Shown here piece after piece: positions 12,020 through 24,969 of a stretch of DNA of 64,000 nt. The stretch is from the NCBI GenBank assembly GCA_963971425.1, contig OZ020514.1:41205158-41269157 (forward strand). The letters run 5' to 3'. This DNA is from Bryoerythrophyllum caledonicum (Eukaryota > Streptophyta > Bryopsida > Pottiales > Pottiaceae). How positions within the stretch are numbered: the stretch's first letter is position 1; each line of letters begins with the position of its first letter. The position numbers were made by a program, and so were the translations under genes. The notes under the pieces are model-generated. The model was not told the DNA's origin. It made no database searches and was given only the letters and a program-made list of their open reading frames with translations.

Positions 12020-13670
12020 GTATTTTTGTCACAACTTTTATACTGACCTTTTTAGATTGTCGAGTCACTTCAATTTAGGAATACGACCAACCGGAATAAG
12101 ACAAAATGAGATTCGTTTTGACAAAATTGGATATTCTAATGAATAAAAAACTGACAGTCATATTTGGTTTCATATGTAAAAAAGTAATAAAAAGTAACAA
12201 AAATCTGCTAAATTAGTTTTTTAAAAAATGATTAAAAAAAATAAGCCTTATAAAATCAGAATCGATTTAAAGAAAAGAACTTTTAAAATATTAAAAGTTT
12301 TAACCTATATAATTTGTTTTAGTATTGTTTTCAAATAAGAATTGAAGATAATTTAACTTTGTCTTTAAAAAATTGTATATTCATTAAAGCTTTCTTCGTT
12401 TCATTGATAAAAAATCAAATGTTTATCACTTTTTGATTATTTTTAAGTAAGATGATAAATGTTTTATGTCACACTCAAGAAGAAGAAGAACTTTACTTCG
12501 AAGCGCGTCGTGATTAATGTGTTTATTTGATCCACCACTAAGTCCATTTCCACCGGACTTATGTCACACCCATATTTGTTCTTCAAAGTTGACGAAGAAG
12601 GGGAAAAAAGATTAATTTTGTTCACAATCTTTAAAAATAAGTCGAACCTATTTTGAGCTAATTCATGCAATTTGATGACTTTCTAATTGAAGGTTATCCT
12701 TGATTCAAGGATAAAGTTTCCAATTATAAGTAGTAGTCAATTACAATGTATTGAAAATTAGAAAATGGTATAAAATTGTTATAATCACTAAATTGTACAG
12801 TGTAATATGATGTGAATTTGAAAACTATTCATGGATCATGGTGTCTATAATTCTTTATGTCCTTTTAATCTTATGACTTAAGTCTTATTGTGTTCCTTAG
12901 GATTGCTAATATAAAACTATAGTAAATCAAATACATGTAGTTTTCTTGAAGAACGACTAAAATAAAATTTCATTGGTTTGGTATGTTCAATGTATTTGTG
13001 TATCATAAGTTGTAGGAAATAGTTAATTGACAATTGCAACTTTAAATTTGAATGCAACTTGTGGACCACTATGAAAAATCAAGTGCAATGTCTTTAAAAT
13101 CCTAATTAATTACAAACTTACAATCTACAATATGAAATTAACACATATCAAATCAAAGAAAGACATATAAATGTAGTTTTATATAGATCCACTCAAAGAG
13201 TCCTAATTTGATGAACAATGATTCTAATAGTTGTTTACAAAGTTACAATTTAAAAATTATTTGAATTTGAAATTTACTATACAATAGTAATGAAAAATTA
13301 ATAAGATTCACATTGATTTCAAAATTTAAATAATTCTTAATACATTTATATGAAGTAAAATTTTATGAATTATCCAAAGAAACTAATTTGGAAATCATTT
13401 TCATCATGCAAGAGTATGCCAAAGTTGATTGTTTTCAAATCATTCTAGGTACAATCAAATTGACGGATGAAAACGTCCCATATTCATTCCAATTCACGAA
13501 CATTTATTAACCGAAAATTAAAGTGAAGCAATGCATCATTTCGGTATATTTTCTAAATTGAAAATAATTGGACATTCACCCATCGCGTCGCTTTAAAATT
13601 AGGTTTAATTTGTTCTCGAAAGAAGGCAAGTAGGTTCAAAATTCTTCACTTTTCCAAGAGTGAATGAGGG
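12020..13670. other. AT-rich spacer of Unit I with one palindrome
   Basis: About 1.6 kb of very AT-rich sequence without coding. A single Unit I palindrome lies at 12694-12714, with both arms changed together (half-site TTATCCTTGA). No other structure seen. Confidence 0.6.
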
Positions 13671-13678
13671 CGTGACAC

Positions 13679-14100
13679 CTCTCTCTCTCTCTCTCTCTCT
13701 CTCTCGCTCGCGCGCGCTCTTCTCCGCATCGTTCTCTTCCAATTTTCTCTCCTTCTCTCTTTGCTTGCTTCCCCTGTGCTCGTAAGGGTCTGTCATTGTA
13801 GTGTGTGAGAGTTGTGACCATGTGTGTGTCGTGAGTGAGTTGTGAGTGAGCGTGAGTTGTGAGCATGTGTGAGTTGTGAGTTGTGAGTCATTGTGTGTCT
13901 GTGAGGTGTGTGTGAGGTGAGGTGAGGTGTGTGTGAGGTGAGGTGAGATGTGTTAGTGTGAGGTGCGTGTGTGTGAGGTGAGGTGTGTGTGTGTGAGCGC
14001 GTGTGTGTGTGAGTGTTTGTGTGAGGTGCATGAGGTGTGTGTATATGAGTATAGGTGAGTGTGTGAGCATTAGGTGTGTGTCTATGTGAGCGTGAGTTCG
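13679..14100. repeat. CT microsatellite and TG-rich minisatellite upstream of Unit I gene A
   Basis: A CT run at 13679-13705 is followed by a pyrimidine-rich stretch to about 13770, then about 300 bp of GTGTGAG/GTGAGGTGAG repeats (13798-14095). Unit III has TGTGAGTTTG repeats at the matching place and Unit II a pyrimidine block plus GTGGGTGTGA-type sequence. The placement suggests a core-promoter Y-patch and transcribed 5' leader. Confidence 0.75.
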
Positions 14101-14585
14101 TGATTGTCAACGCTTAGGGTTTGAAAGTTTCTGGATTTAGATTCACTTAAGCAAGGGTTTTCATAGTGATTTGGAAAGATTTTCAACTATTTAGGTTTTG
14201 GAGGTTTAGACTGTCTCTGCTAGGGTTTTTGTTGTCGGTGTGTGAGGGTTTTCTGAGGCTTTGTCCTGAACAAAACCCTAATTTTATTAAGCTTCCCCAC
14301 ACATCGATTGTGCACAGCGACTTCAATTAAATTCAGATCTTCCTGTTGGTTTTTTTCCCATACACTTCAAGTAAGTATGTAATAACTTTCTCAATTCTGC
14401 ATTCCGCGTTTCAAGCTGCATCTAATAATGTGTTTATGACATTGTATATGTGCATGAGTGGAGAAGTGTCTGAAACCATTGTTTGTGAATTTTAATTGAT
14501 AATTTGTTTGTTTGTTTGCTGGTTTGTCTGCGTTTTTTTTGCAATGAACTGTAGATGGTAAATAAACAGCCATAATTGAAAACCG

Positions 14586-15063
14586 TTTATTCTCAAGCCG
14601 AGAATAAACTTGTTGTCATGGTTCACTGGTCATGTAAACGACGTCTGATTCACTAATATCTACTTGAATTTCAACCAATTTATCATCGACCCGAGAATAA
14701 ATACAAGAAAATACCATGAAAAGAAGTATAGTATCCTCGAGCCAAGGATAAGCTGGTTGAAATTCAATGATGAAAAGCACTTGGGACCCAAAATCATGCA
14801 GCATTGGGGAGCATGTGTAGTTTGGTCAACAGATCCTCTATAGTTGCAGAGGATTTCCAAATTCTCTAATGACACCAACTACCTGGACCATGCTCAGCCG
14901 ACTTGGGGAAATCAGATCTTGAGTTGCAAAAGAATATGGCTCAGCTCAGGACGACCGAGCTACCAGCAAGGAGAGGGTGCCACTAGAGGCAATGGTGTCG
15001 TGTTCGACGAGGAGAAATACACGGTAAGATTTCAGTCTAAATGTATCCTCGAGTCGAGGATAC
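14586..15063. repeat. Unit I palindromes, 5' end of gene A (four sites)
   Basis: Sites at 14586-14608, 14680-14701, 14732-14752 and 15043-15063. The first has TTTATTCTC paired with GAGAATAAA, and the last GTATCCTC paired with GAGGATAC: both arms differ from the consensus in matching ways. The last lies in the first conserved intron. Confidence 0.9.
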
Positions 15064-18000
15064 CAGTTGATACCAAACAACTTCCATTTTAACCCTCCTG
15101 CATGTCTTCTTCATTTTGATTGTTACTGTTTAATTATTTGACATGTAAGGGTTTCCTGAATTGCAGTTGTTCTCCAAACTTATCGTGAACCGCTTTCAAA
15201 ACATCGACCCCACAAAGAAAGGGAAGCAGGTGAACAAGTCGTCAGACATCACGAATGAGATCAAGGTGATTACATTGCCTGATGACATTTTCAAGCTGTG
15301 GGAAGATTTTCTTGAAAAGCACACGAAAGGCGAGATCATCAACCCGGACACGATGGTCATGTATAATGAGGCTAGAGGTTTCAGAGGCTCCTATCCATCG
15401 TGATTTTTTCAAGAGGTTGGGCCACCTCTCTGATAAGGACTTACGGGACCTGTTCACCTACTTGGTTGACAGTGAAGGCCCAAATGGGAACCCAAAAGTC
15501 ACGCTCCGTCAGACAAGCGTGGTTCACGGGTCCTGCTATCACTACGAGGAGTGGGCAGATCGCCGGAAGAGAAAGCGCATTGTCCTTCAGGAATTGATTG
15601 CAATTGATTCTTCCTTGAAGTTTTTGATGCCAGACGGGTCCACAAACGATGAGGTGTGGAAGGCGTGGAAGCAAGAACACTGCGTGTCTTCTCCGACATA
15701 CAATATGCTTCTTGTCCGGCTCGACAAGGTGTTCTTCTAAAAGGCTCACATATGCTGGGAAGCTTAAGCAAGCATCCCAGTTGATGGAGAAGTTTCTGAA
15801 CGTGTTTCCATTCTTTCGGAAGTTTTTGTACGTGAAGAGCCAGATCGACCCGGTTGTTATACCATCAAAGATTCGCAATTTGATGGGGAGAAAATGGAAT
15901 TCTCCGAATATTTTGATGCCCCTACGGAGGAGAGAGAGTGGTCCCTTGGTCTCCTTGACCTTCGACAGGTCCCCGGGTAGTCTTCTAAGGAGGAATCATC
16001 GGAAGAGCCCTACTTCTCTGCCTTTTTGAAGACCTTGAAGATGGAGAGAAGCAAACCCACCCTAAACTCTTCCACAATTTGGGTGTGGATAACCTCTTCC
16101 AAACAACAAGCCGTGCTAGCTGAAAAGAATGCGAAGAGAAGGATGTCCAATTAAGTGTGCCTTGAGTTGAGGTACATGCCATCCGCATACGCGCGACTCA
16201 ATTTGGGGGCATCGAGGTCGAAGTGTTCTTAGGTTTACCTGCTATTCCTCATACGGGACGACCATCCCGAGTCACCTTCGATACTGAAGATGGTTAATCT
16301 CAATTACTCTACTGTGGATACTCCATATCACACCGAGAAAAACAAGTATTTGGAGGCATGCTTCGTAGTTCACGGCTACGAGTTGCGGATGGAGTTCTAC
16401 CTTGAGCTCCTATCAGCCTTCTGCAAGCCCGGGAGCAGAGTTTTCAGAGTTTACTGTGGCTCCAAGCTGGTGCTGCCGAGTAAGGTAATTCACTTATCAT
16501 TACTAAGTTTATCCTCAGGTCGAGGATAAACCCGATGAATCTCCCATTTACGTTGTTTTGTATTTGATTGCTTTGTATCTTGCCTTTTCATGATTCCATT
16601 AGTTACTGTTTATTCTCGCGTCAAAGATAACTCTCATGCTAGGCTCTTGATTTCTGATTGCTTTAGTTTTCGTGTAAATAACGCATTAGTTTTGTCTTGC
16701 CTTTTGCAGATGTTCGGAACATCATTTTACGATCTGGTGGACAAGGACTATTGCAATTTATACAAACACAATACCAAGAAATTTGAGAAGTATGACATAA
16801 ATGACTTCCTCCATAAGGATTGTGAGTATGTTGGCCCCCTTCCACCGGATTCCAATCCTTCGAAATCAGCACCATCCCTGAACATTTCAGACTGCAGGCC
16901 CTCAAGGAACGCTGCCGCTTGCACAAGCTCTACACTGAGGACTTCAGCGACTGCAGCTGCAACAGCCTTAACCCCTTGAACCGAAGCTCCGATTCATTGG
17001 GCTAGAGCCAGGGCAGCCTCTGATGTTCGTCCATCAAGCCGCAAACAAAGCGATATCTCTGGCACTAGAATCCGTCTGGATTTGGCCCACATCAACAAAG
17101 TGCCTGCGGCGGATGCCGACCCTCCACTCTCGCGCCGATCTCCTCCTCCGCCGAATCCCTCGGAAGATTTCGACGAGGATACCCAGGAATTGGATATGTA
17201 TGGGAGTAATATGGGTGTGAACCTTCTGTCACTTGGACCCAATTTGGCTGAGCCATCTTCTCGATATGCTGATGATGAAGACGACGTTGAGGTGCTCCCT
17301 CATGAGGTTCCTTCCTCTGATATTTCCAGTCCACAAGGGGACGCCTTTGTTGTTTTGGAGCCTTCATCAAAGGAGGCGCCACAAGCTGAAGGGGGCATGA
17401 AGCGGGATGATGCCATCATCCTGCTTTCAGATTCTAGTGACAACAAAGGCCTCAGACCTCCGGTGACTGGCCCATCGAATGTTGATACTCCCGGAGAAGA
17501 ATGTCCTTTGCGATAGACTTTGATTGAGGCTTCCGACTTCTTTATCAACGCTCTTGGAGAAGCCCCGCCCCTTGGAGAGGTTGTGAAGTACGAACCTGGT
17601 GGTTATTTTTGTCACCATCTGGCGTACAAACGCCTAATGGAGGAGAAGGACAAGTAGGATATATAATGTTTGGAAGAGTCCAAGCGCAGGCAGGCAGAGA
17701 TGGGGGCTCCTCTTGAAAAGCAGAGGATGGAGTTTGCTTTGGAGAAAGAACGGATCGAGGCGACTATCAGGGCTGAGCTTCAGCTTTAAATGAAGGCAGA
17801 CCTCGCCCTCATGTACCTGAGGAGCCCTATGAATTCGGAGGCAACATCATCTGGTCCTCCTCCCTCTAAGGTGCCTACAAACACGAGTTATCCTCGCGTC
17901 GAAGATAACAAAGGTTCTAGGCTCTCTACTCCCTTGCAGCCTTCGGCTGCATTACCTTAGAGCTCGCCGTCTGTTTGTGTTCTTGAACCTTCCTCTGCTG

Positions 18001-18310
18001 ATCACCTGCAATCACATCCTGGGAAAGCACCTGTGTTCGCTCCCTCTGAGATGCCCTCTCCAAGAAGAAACCCTCCTATGGGGTATCTTCGACCCGAGGA
18101 TACGACGGGTGTCTGCCTACACCAGAACCCGCTTCCACTCCCTGCTCTCCTTCAATAGTCTGAGGAGTGCGACATAGAGGCTTGCATTGTGGACGTTCCT
18201 GTGGTGGCTGAGGATGTCTCTACGGTGGAGGATGATCGAGTGGATTACAAGCCGTCACCTGATGGAACTGGAAACGAAGCGCCTGATTCTGATAAGGTTG
18301 GCTAGCTTTT
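14755..18310 (+). pseudogene. Unit I gene A: ParB-like tail, methyltransferase-like region, disordered tail
   Basis: Aligned with Unit III. Exon 14755-15023 holds the end of the ParB-like segment (HWGACVVW, then AQPTWGNQIL); the part with the G-Q-H motif is missing or unrecognisable. Intron 15024-15166 (GTAAGA...TTGCAG). Exon 15167-16484 includes DITNEIKVITLPDD, LGLLDLRQVPG and the motif-I-like FRVYCGSKLVL just before the next donor. Intron 16485-16709. Exon from 16710 (MFGTSFYDL) continues into Ser/Pro/Asp-rich sequence, a coiled coil near 17640-17830 (EKQRMEFALEKERIEATIRAE) and a proline-rich tail. It is inferred to be a nuclear DNA-binding or DNA-modifying protein. Several stops and frame changes break it. 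Intron positions agree with Unit III, which supports the gene model. Confidence 0.6.
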
Positions 18311-19812
18311 TTTTCATCTTTTTTCAAGCTATTTTATGAGCTGCAGACGTATTTATTTTTGGAATGCCTACTCATAGTTTCCAGTAGGTCTTATATGGGT
18401 GTGTTGGACTGCAGGCATCAGATCCATATGAATTTTAGTGTACATTAGGCGGAGTGTGCATATTTGTAAAAGCACATTGCTTATAATTTATTGAATTGTT
18501 TAACCATTCAATTTTCTTTAATTGTTTTCTCAGATGAGATTGGATGATATTGTTCATCGACCTCTTGTATTGAAGCCTCGAATTGAGAATGATTTACAGA
18601 AATCGCTATGTGGGGGAGGAATCATGCAATCTGTAATAGTTCCTTTGCATATTGCTCAATGTACATTTCATCAGGTAATTTCCATTGACTTTAGTGTGTG
18701 TTCATCTTGTCCCAAGACTGTCTGCGGAGGAGTTTCTCCGTTGTCCTCAACCAGCGGCCACACAAGTGGCTTAATATTGTTCTGGATATTAATGGCATCA
18801 TGTGCGAGACAGAGCATGCCCTCGGGTTGTCTAGAGGCTCAGGGAGTCGAGCAACGTATTCTTGCACCGTCCCTACGTACATAGGTTTCAAAGTTGTGTA
18901 TACTCGCCCTGGAGTTCGTGCGTTTCTGGCGGACATCTGAAACATTACGAATTCTATTGTCGTCTGGAGCTCGATGAAGAAGTCCACTGTAGTTGAAATC
19001 TCGAAGTATCTTTTTTCAGACATGCCTTCTCTAGCTTTGGTTCTTGGTCAAGAGAGCTGTGAGAGAATTGAAACCTTGCCCAATAAGTTCGTGATGGATC
19101 AGAATAATTCAAGCAAGATGATCTTCTTGAAAACCCTGTCATCAACTTTATTTAGGCGCCCATTTGAGTCGATGGTCCTAGATTCGGACAACACCCTTCT
19201 CATCGACGATAGCTCGGAGAAGAGCGCCTGTAATCATATGGGAAATGCCATTTTTCTTTGTCCGTGGAGACATCAAGCTTGTGATGACCAGTTCCTTATT
19301 CAAGAACTTGTACCTTGGCTGCGACGTTTGGTTTCCGAATGCCATGTTGGACAATTACATGATTATGTTAATAATAATCGCATAGGGGTTCCACCCTTGG
19401 CGCCTAATAGTCTTTTTATGAAGTATATTGTAGATGGGATGGCGCTCTCAAACAAGAACGTTGGTTTTGTCTATAAAATTCCACATGGTTTTACTTCATC
19501 GCCTTCACAGTTTCAAAGGCTTCATTTTTGTAATATAATGGCATTTAGTATCAATATTGTTAACACCCATTTACATTTTGAATATAAAAATATTTTACAA
19601 CTTCAACAAGTTTTTTTGTAACTTATTGGCATTGTCTCCTGCTTTTCATTCCCTATGTGCTTCTATTCATTCTTCGGTCGGTCCTAGGATTTATCATTGT
19701 TTTCAGTATTTTTGTTTATCCTCTGGTCGAGCTTACTGTTTTTTTTGTGGATTCAAGGTAAAATGTATTCCTCCGGGCCTGGTTTCATATTTATCCTCGG
19801 GTCGAGCATGAA
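16508..19812. repeat. Unit I palindromes within gene A and gene B
   Basis: Good sites: 16508-16530 and 16609-16630 (both in the intron 16485-16709), 17887-17909 and 18083-18103 (inside the proline-rich coding tail). Half-decayed sites lie near 19715 and 19790, after the phosphatase block. All follow half-site TTATCCTCGA with up to three mismatches. Confidence 0.85.
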
Positions 19813-20674
19813 TTGGATTGTTGTGACTAATGTTATGTCCTACTCATGGCTTCTTCTATCTTGTGTGTCTTTCGGAGGTTGTGAAGGCTACCATCCCTCC
19901 TTTCTACAGGAGTTATCGTAGTAAACCACCCTCCAATTGTGGCTCGTTTTCTGAGTACTCTAGATCTCTTCCTGGAGGTTTTTCCCAATCCCACCATTCA
20001 AAGTCGTTTCTTATGTGCACTGCAACCGATGTTGCCTCTACTATCATGGACTTTTCTACACAGAAGGTTGATGATGGTGTTGTTGATAGCCCTCCTGAGC
20101 GGAGGGCCGAAATTCCTTGTGTGGCATCCCCTTCGCCACTCAAGTGGATGTGTGCTTCTATAGAGCTTGTTGGCGATTGCACTCCTAAATGGCAGCTCTA
20201 TGTTAATGGTGCAATTGGTGAAACGAGGTGAAGCAATTGATAATTCAGCCTTCAACTATTCATGTCCAGCCTTTTCCTACCCCAACTAAGCGGAGGCGGC
20301 TTCCTAGTTCAAGATCTAAAGGTATTGTAGGAGTTAGTAATCCTCCCATACGTTCAACGGGATTGCATACTAAATCTCTCGATTTACAGCCTAGATCTTT
20401 GAGATCCACATCTTCACAGTTTCGTCGGAATTCCCTATGCTTGAGTGGAGGTGGTGGTTCTGTGGCTGATAGTGGTCGGTGCCATCAATCACGTCATTCA
20501 CCTCTGCTGAAATCCGTGAATTATTCGGAAGTGGATGATTACTATAAACCCTATTCTCAGAGGGAGGAAATTATGATTGGGTATGCGAAAGTGAAAGCGC
20601 AGGAGGCTTTGCTTTTGCAGACAAGAGGAGGTTGTTCAACCATTCCGTCTAGTGAAGGGGGTATTGCTAAGTAG
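18534..20674 (+). pseudogene. Unit I gene B: FCP1/SCP-like phosphatase domain and Ser/Pro tail
   Basis: 18534-18680 is an exon after TTTTCTCAG. The phosphatase block follows: LNIVLDINGIMC (motif I; the second Asp of the DxD pair is Asn), YTRPGVRAFL, NSIVVWSSMKK (motif II), MIFLKTLSS (the conserved Lys) and TLLIDDSSEKSACN (the DD motif). FCP1/SCP enzymes remove phosphate from Ser/Thr of proteins such as the RNA polymerase II tail; the Asn makes catalysis doubtful. Coding tails follow at about 19870-20231 and 20228-20674, rich in SP/TP and basic residues, ending near 20674; the first matches Unit III (MDFSTQKVDDGVVDSP). A stop falls just after the motif-I region. It may be the 3' half of gene A rather than a separate gene. 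Confidence 0.6.
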
Positions 20675-20736
20675 GAACAATTGTGTATGCTTCAGGAGTT
20701 CTTCCATGTTTTGTTATAGAGACGATAGAATAGATC

Positions 20737-21660
20737 CTATTGTACTATAAATAGAAATTTATAATGAATATGTGTTGTAGGTGTTGTTGCCAAATTGGCC
20801 ACATCCGCCTTACACATCTTGGTGAAGGCCACTTGGTACAAGTTGTGTTCTCGAGGTGTTACCGCAAGTACATCTCCATTTGGTGCCTTCATTGAGCACC
20901 CGTCCACATTGAATTGCACCTTCATACCGCTCCACACAAGCTTGCTCATTGAGACCAAGTTTGCTTGCAACTTGGACACATAGACGACGTCCTTGATTGT
21001 CATCCTCTTCAAACGCCCCCTAACAAGCACTTTGACAACAGTGGCAGTGACTCTAATGGCATCCACAATACTTTCATTACCTAGGTGCACGTTGCATGAT
21101 GAAATTTCCTCATATGTATGAAATGCCGCCCGACGTGGTGTCATGTGTTTTGTGACGTCCGAATCTAAAATACACTTACAAATGGACCTGGAATGAGGTC
21201 CATTTAGAGTTGCAATTGGGTAGTCATCATCTTCCTTGGCAAGGTTGGGACTCTCCTTTTCCTTTGCTTGGTTAGCATTGTCCCGCTCCTCTTTCTTCGG
21301 CTTAAAGCAATTTCATGCAACATGGCCCGGTTTGCCACAATTGTAACATACCTTGGTCTCGCCACGTGAAGATGAGTTGCTCCCTTGTTTTGCCTTGATA
21401 CTTAGTTTGTATCATCGCCATGCGTCTCCTTCTCCTTGCGCTTAGACTCTTCGTGCATCATTCGTGCAACCACAAACTCCATGGTGAGATCCTTCATGTG
21501 CAACGTCTCCAAGGTGGTGATCAAGTACTCAAATAAGGGCGGCAGGCTCTCAAGAAACGTCATTACCACATCTTCATCTTTGGCGGGTACCTCTGAGCAA
21601 TTGAGTTGATCTGCAAGTGCCTTCACTTGGTTGATGTAGGGGTTGAAGCACACTACGGTG
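20737..21660 (-). mobile_element. Ty1/copia fossil fragment (gag to protease)
   Basis: On the minus strand: a UBN2-type gag segment (QVKALADQLN), a zinc knuckle region near 21310-21350, and a protease/GAG-pre-integrase region (NVHLGNESIVDAIR, SKLQANLVSMSKL). No LTR, integrase or reverse transcriptase is attached. It is an old, broken fragment with several breaks. It begins about 60 bp after the last Unit I coding sequence. Confidence 0.85.
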
Positions 21661-23291
21661 GATCACTTAGTACGTCACTTTCTATTTCTGCGGGGGGTCA
21701 TAAACTTCAACGGCCGGTTTAGAAGTCCTCTAAATGCAAAAGTACTAATGTTTTTAGCAACGATGGTGTCAAACCCGTTGAATATTATAATTCTATTGTA
21801 CGTCACCTTAAAAAACATAGGGAAGTAACATATATTTGTATTATTTTGCCTCTCAGAAAGTACGTCATGGTCTACAAAAAATGAACTAAAGTACAAATTT
21901 CATGTTGTTTAAGGGGGGATAGTACAAATTCACACATTGATTATGAAACTACATGTTTGAATCCTTCAAATGCACACTTGATATGTTGAAAACCTTGTAT
22001 TGATCATCGTGATTTTTTCGGTCAAAGGGCCAAAATCGGCTTTGGCCCTAATTCACTCAATAATCATCCAAACTTTGATTTTTTTGGCTCACGCAGTCAT
22101 GTGTAGGGCATCTCTATGTGGGTAGCATGTTGCTTTAGTTGAAAGGCCAGTAGTTTTTGGTACACAGAGACCCCTCCCATACTCGGTCCCTGTACAAATT
22201 GGTACCAAAAGTACCTTGGTCATGCTTGGAAAGGGCGTCGCCTCTCATGAAGGCTTCTGATAGTGCATGGCTGCTGTCCATTTCATTTAGTAGTCGTCAT
22301 TTTTTCATGATCTTTCCTGCCTTCTGACAATGGATCTGGATGAATTTAGGATCTTCATGGCGATCGGCGGCTGTTTCTCCTCCTCCGAGGTAGTTCGGAA
22401 TGTCCAAAGGCAATCAGAGTGTGTGCTTGCAATTCCTGTTGTTGAGGTGCTGCGAGATCTGTTGCGGATAATCAAAACTTGTTGTGAAGCTGCGTGGAGG
22501 AACGGAGGATCTACTTTGCGGTGAAATTGTGTGAAAGAATGTGTGTGTGCAAAGCCGACGCTCAGGAAATGGGGAACAACCGAATGGTAGAGCGACGTCT
22601 AGGGATTTCTCGTCCAGGACCCCAAGTCCGGGCAGCAGCGGCTGCTGTGGCGGAAGCACAGAGATTGATGCGCGCCGAAGACCTAAATTGAAAATCATTT
22701 GTTACATACTACGCTCCTTGTAAACCAAAATTAAAACCTAAATCTGATAATCATTCATAACATGCTTCAAATCTTGTAAATTTGAACGTTAGAAAAAAAA
22801 CTAAATATCATTGAAAGGTTGGAAATTTACGGGTTAGTCTAATTGTTTGCATTGCCCGATGGGCCCGACATCCTCCTAAAGCGGATGCCCTACACGCAAG
22901 ATAATATACACGCTGGTTATGTTATAAGGTTGTGCATAACAATAATCGATCAAGTAAACATTAACAGTTGACCAAGAATGACAACGTCGTTCTCCTTATC
23001 AACATTTTCAACTGATTTGAGTCGGAATTGCCTTCATAAAGACGTAAATACACCTAATCTCTAAGACATGTTTATTGACTCTAGTTTATAAGAAGAGTAT
23101 ACAAATTCTGAAGTATTGCTTGTTTTAGAGCGCCGCACTCTTTTGTAACAACGCATTTCTCAATCGCATTGTTTAGAAGGTGCCAAAAATGTATATAGTT
23201 TAACCTTGTAATAAGACTCTACCCGTCCACCTTCCACAAAAGTTATATTTTCAGCTCATCAACTCTGTAAAGGACAATGAGCACCAATTTT
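21661..23291. other. Interval without a supported gene
   Basis: Two short overlapping reading frames (22330-22524, 22494-22691) have no recognisable motif beyond an alanine-rich stretch (VRAAAAAVAEAQRLMRAED). GTACGTCA-like words occur near 21671, 21795 and 21858 but do not form convincing inverted ends. Otherwise nothing is seen. Confidence 0.4.
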
Positions 23292-23552
23292 TTTAGAGAT
23301 TAGAGTTGCTTGTTGTTATTATGATATCGTTGATAGTTGAGGTAGATTTAGAAGGGAAAGTAAAGATGAGAAAATGGAGAGAAGTGATACGAACTTAAAG
23401 TAGTCCCATATGTATTTGCAAAGTTTATAACCAATTGGTACTGTAAGTAAAGGCCTTCAAAAGAACGCCATATCTCACTCCAAGCATTGTTCGTAATACC
23501 TTGTGTGCTGCATTTTCGTGTGCAATCATTTCGCTACTTCTTTTGAACCTCA
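23292..23552 (+). repeat. 5' LTR of the copia fossil
   Basis: Matches 31158-31420 along its length, including TTGAGGTAGATT, AGTCCCATATGTATT, AAGTAAAGGCC and ATATCTCACTC. It ends in CA just before the primer-binding site. Confidence 0.85.
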
Positions 23553-23599
23553 ATAAGTTATGGGCCCACTCATGTGAGTTGCGTGTGTAGTATTTGGGT

Positions 23600-24070
23600 G
23601 CAAATTGATTTGGAGGAGATCTCGAGAGTCTTGAGTGTTAGAGGTGCCCAAGATCCAATTTAGAGCATTTGAGGTGTACAAGAGTTGACTCAAGGTTGTT
23701 GCACCATTGGAGGTGCACAAAGTTCAAATTGAAGCATTGGAGGTGCACAAGTATCGATTCAAGGCCGTTCGAAGCATTGGAGCTCATTGAAGTCGACCCA
23801 AGAAGTTTCTACGAGCATAGGAGGTGATAGTAGAAGACTTAAGGAGTTTCTAGGAGCATTGGAGGTGCACATTTAAGGATGTCGACTTTGTAGGTATTTG
23901 AATCTTCACTTTTACACTTTTGGACTTTGCCCATACACATAGTACACAATCCATATGGGTAGCCCTGAAATTTGAGTGTTGTAGGTGCATAAGTGTACAT
24001 TGGAGCATAAAAAGGGCTCATTTGAGTGATTGAGGTGCACTAGTGCACATTGGAAGTCGGAAGTTAGTGT
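23600..24070 (+). repeat. Repeated leader of the copia element
   Basis: Between the 5' LTR and gag, GGAGGTGCACAAG-like words recur about every 40-50 bp in diverged copies. The related fragment at 39.2-39.8 kb has the same kind of leader, so this is a family trait. Confidence 0.7.
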
Positions 24071-24969
24071 TGGGGTGCAAATATGACAACATATAATGGC
24101 GAGAGTGCTAGACTCATTGACAAGTTCAAAGGTAAGAATTTCAAACTTTGGAAGTTCAAGATGGAGATGGTGTTGACATCCTTGGACCTTTGGGAGATTG
24201 TAGATTACTCCGAGGAGCCTCCATCTAAAGAAGATCATCCAAAAGTGAAGAAGGACTATAGTCCGCGTGTGAAGAAGGCCATGTCTGTCATTGGCCCCAA
24301 CTTGGTGGACAACCAACTTGCCCACATCAAGAGTTCCAAGTGACCTGCGGAAGCATGGAAGACTTTGTATAAGATCCACAAAACGAGGAGCTTTTCCAAG
24401 ATCCTCTTCATTTGCCGCAAGTTCTTCACAATAAAAAGTGGAGAGGCTTTTGTTCAACACATGGCGAGCCCAAGCTATATTACAATTGCAGCAAACCCTG
24501 GCCACATTGCACAAAATTGCTTCAAGCCAAAGAAGTAAGATCGCGACAACGCAAACCAAGCAAAGGAGAAGGAGAACGCCAATCATGCAGAGGAGGAAGA
24601 TGACTACGCATTTGCAACTCAAGGTTGACCTCATTCCAAGTCCATGTGTAAGTGGATCATGGATTCGGGTGCCACAAAACACATGACACCTCATAAGGCG
24701 ACATTTGACACTTATGACGTAATTACTCTATGGAATGTGCATTTGGATGATGATAGTTTTGTAGAGGCCGTTGGTATTAGATCTATTGTTGTCAAAGTAC
24801 TTGTGAGGGGTTGCTCTCAGAGGTTTAGAATCAAGGACGTTCTCCATGTGCCCAAGTTGCAAGCGAACTTGCTCTAGTGAGCAAACTTGTGATAAGTGGA
24901 ATGAAGGTGTAATTCAACGTAGATAGATGTGTGTTGAGGGCACCAAACAAAGATGTTCTTGTTTCTAAG

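Larger units (their letters stand above)
7872..20674. mobile_element. Unit I: large two-armed element (DNA-transposon-like)
   Basis: A minus-strand DDE-like gene (7872-10552) and plus-strand genes (14755-20674) diverge from a 4-kb AT-rich centre holding palindromes, E2F-type sites and a pyrimidine/TG tract. The same order recurs at 40.3-60.2 kb (Unit III) and partly at 31.4-38.8 kb (Unit II), all in one orientation. Shared coding order plus shared non-coding order is the evidence that this is one unit. Terminal inverted repeats and target-site repeats were not found by eye, so it could also be a member of a tandem gene cluster rather than a transposon. Confidence 0.6.

Noticed and set aside
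13793-14110. His/Thr-rich reading frames on the minus strand
   Set aside because: They are translations of the TG-rich minisatellite and have no independent support.
21668-21870. GTACGTCA words as terminal inverted repeats of a MITE
   Set aside because: The matches are short, partly direct and partly inverted, and no target repeat was seen.
22330-22691. Two short frames as host exons
   Set aside because: No recognisable domain, no matching splice structure; could be chance.
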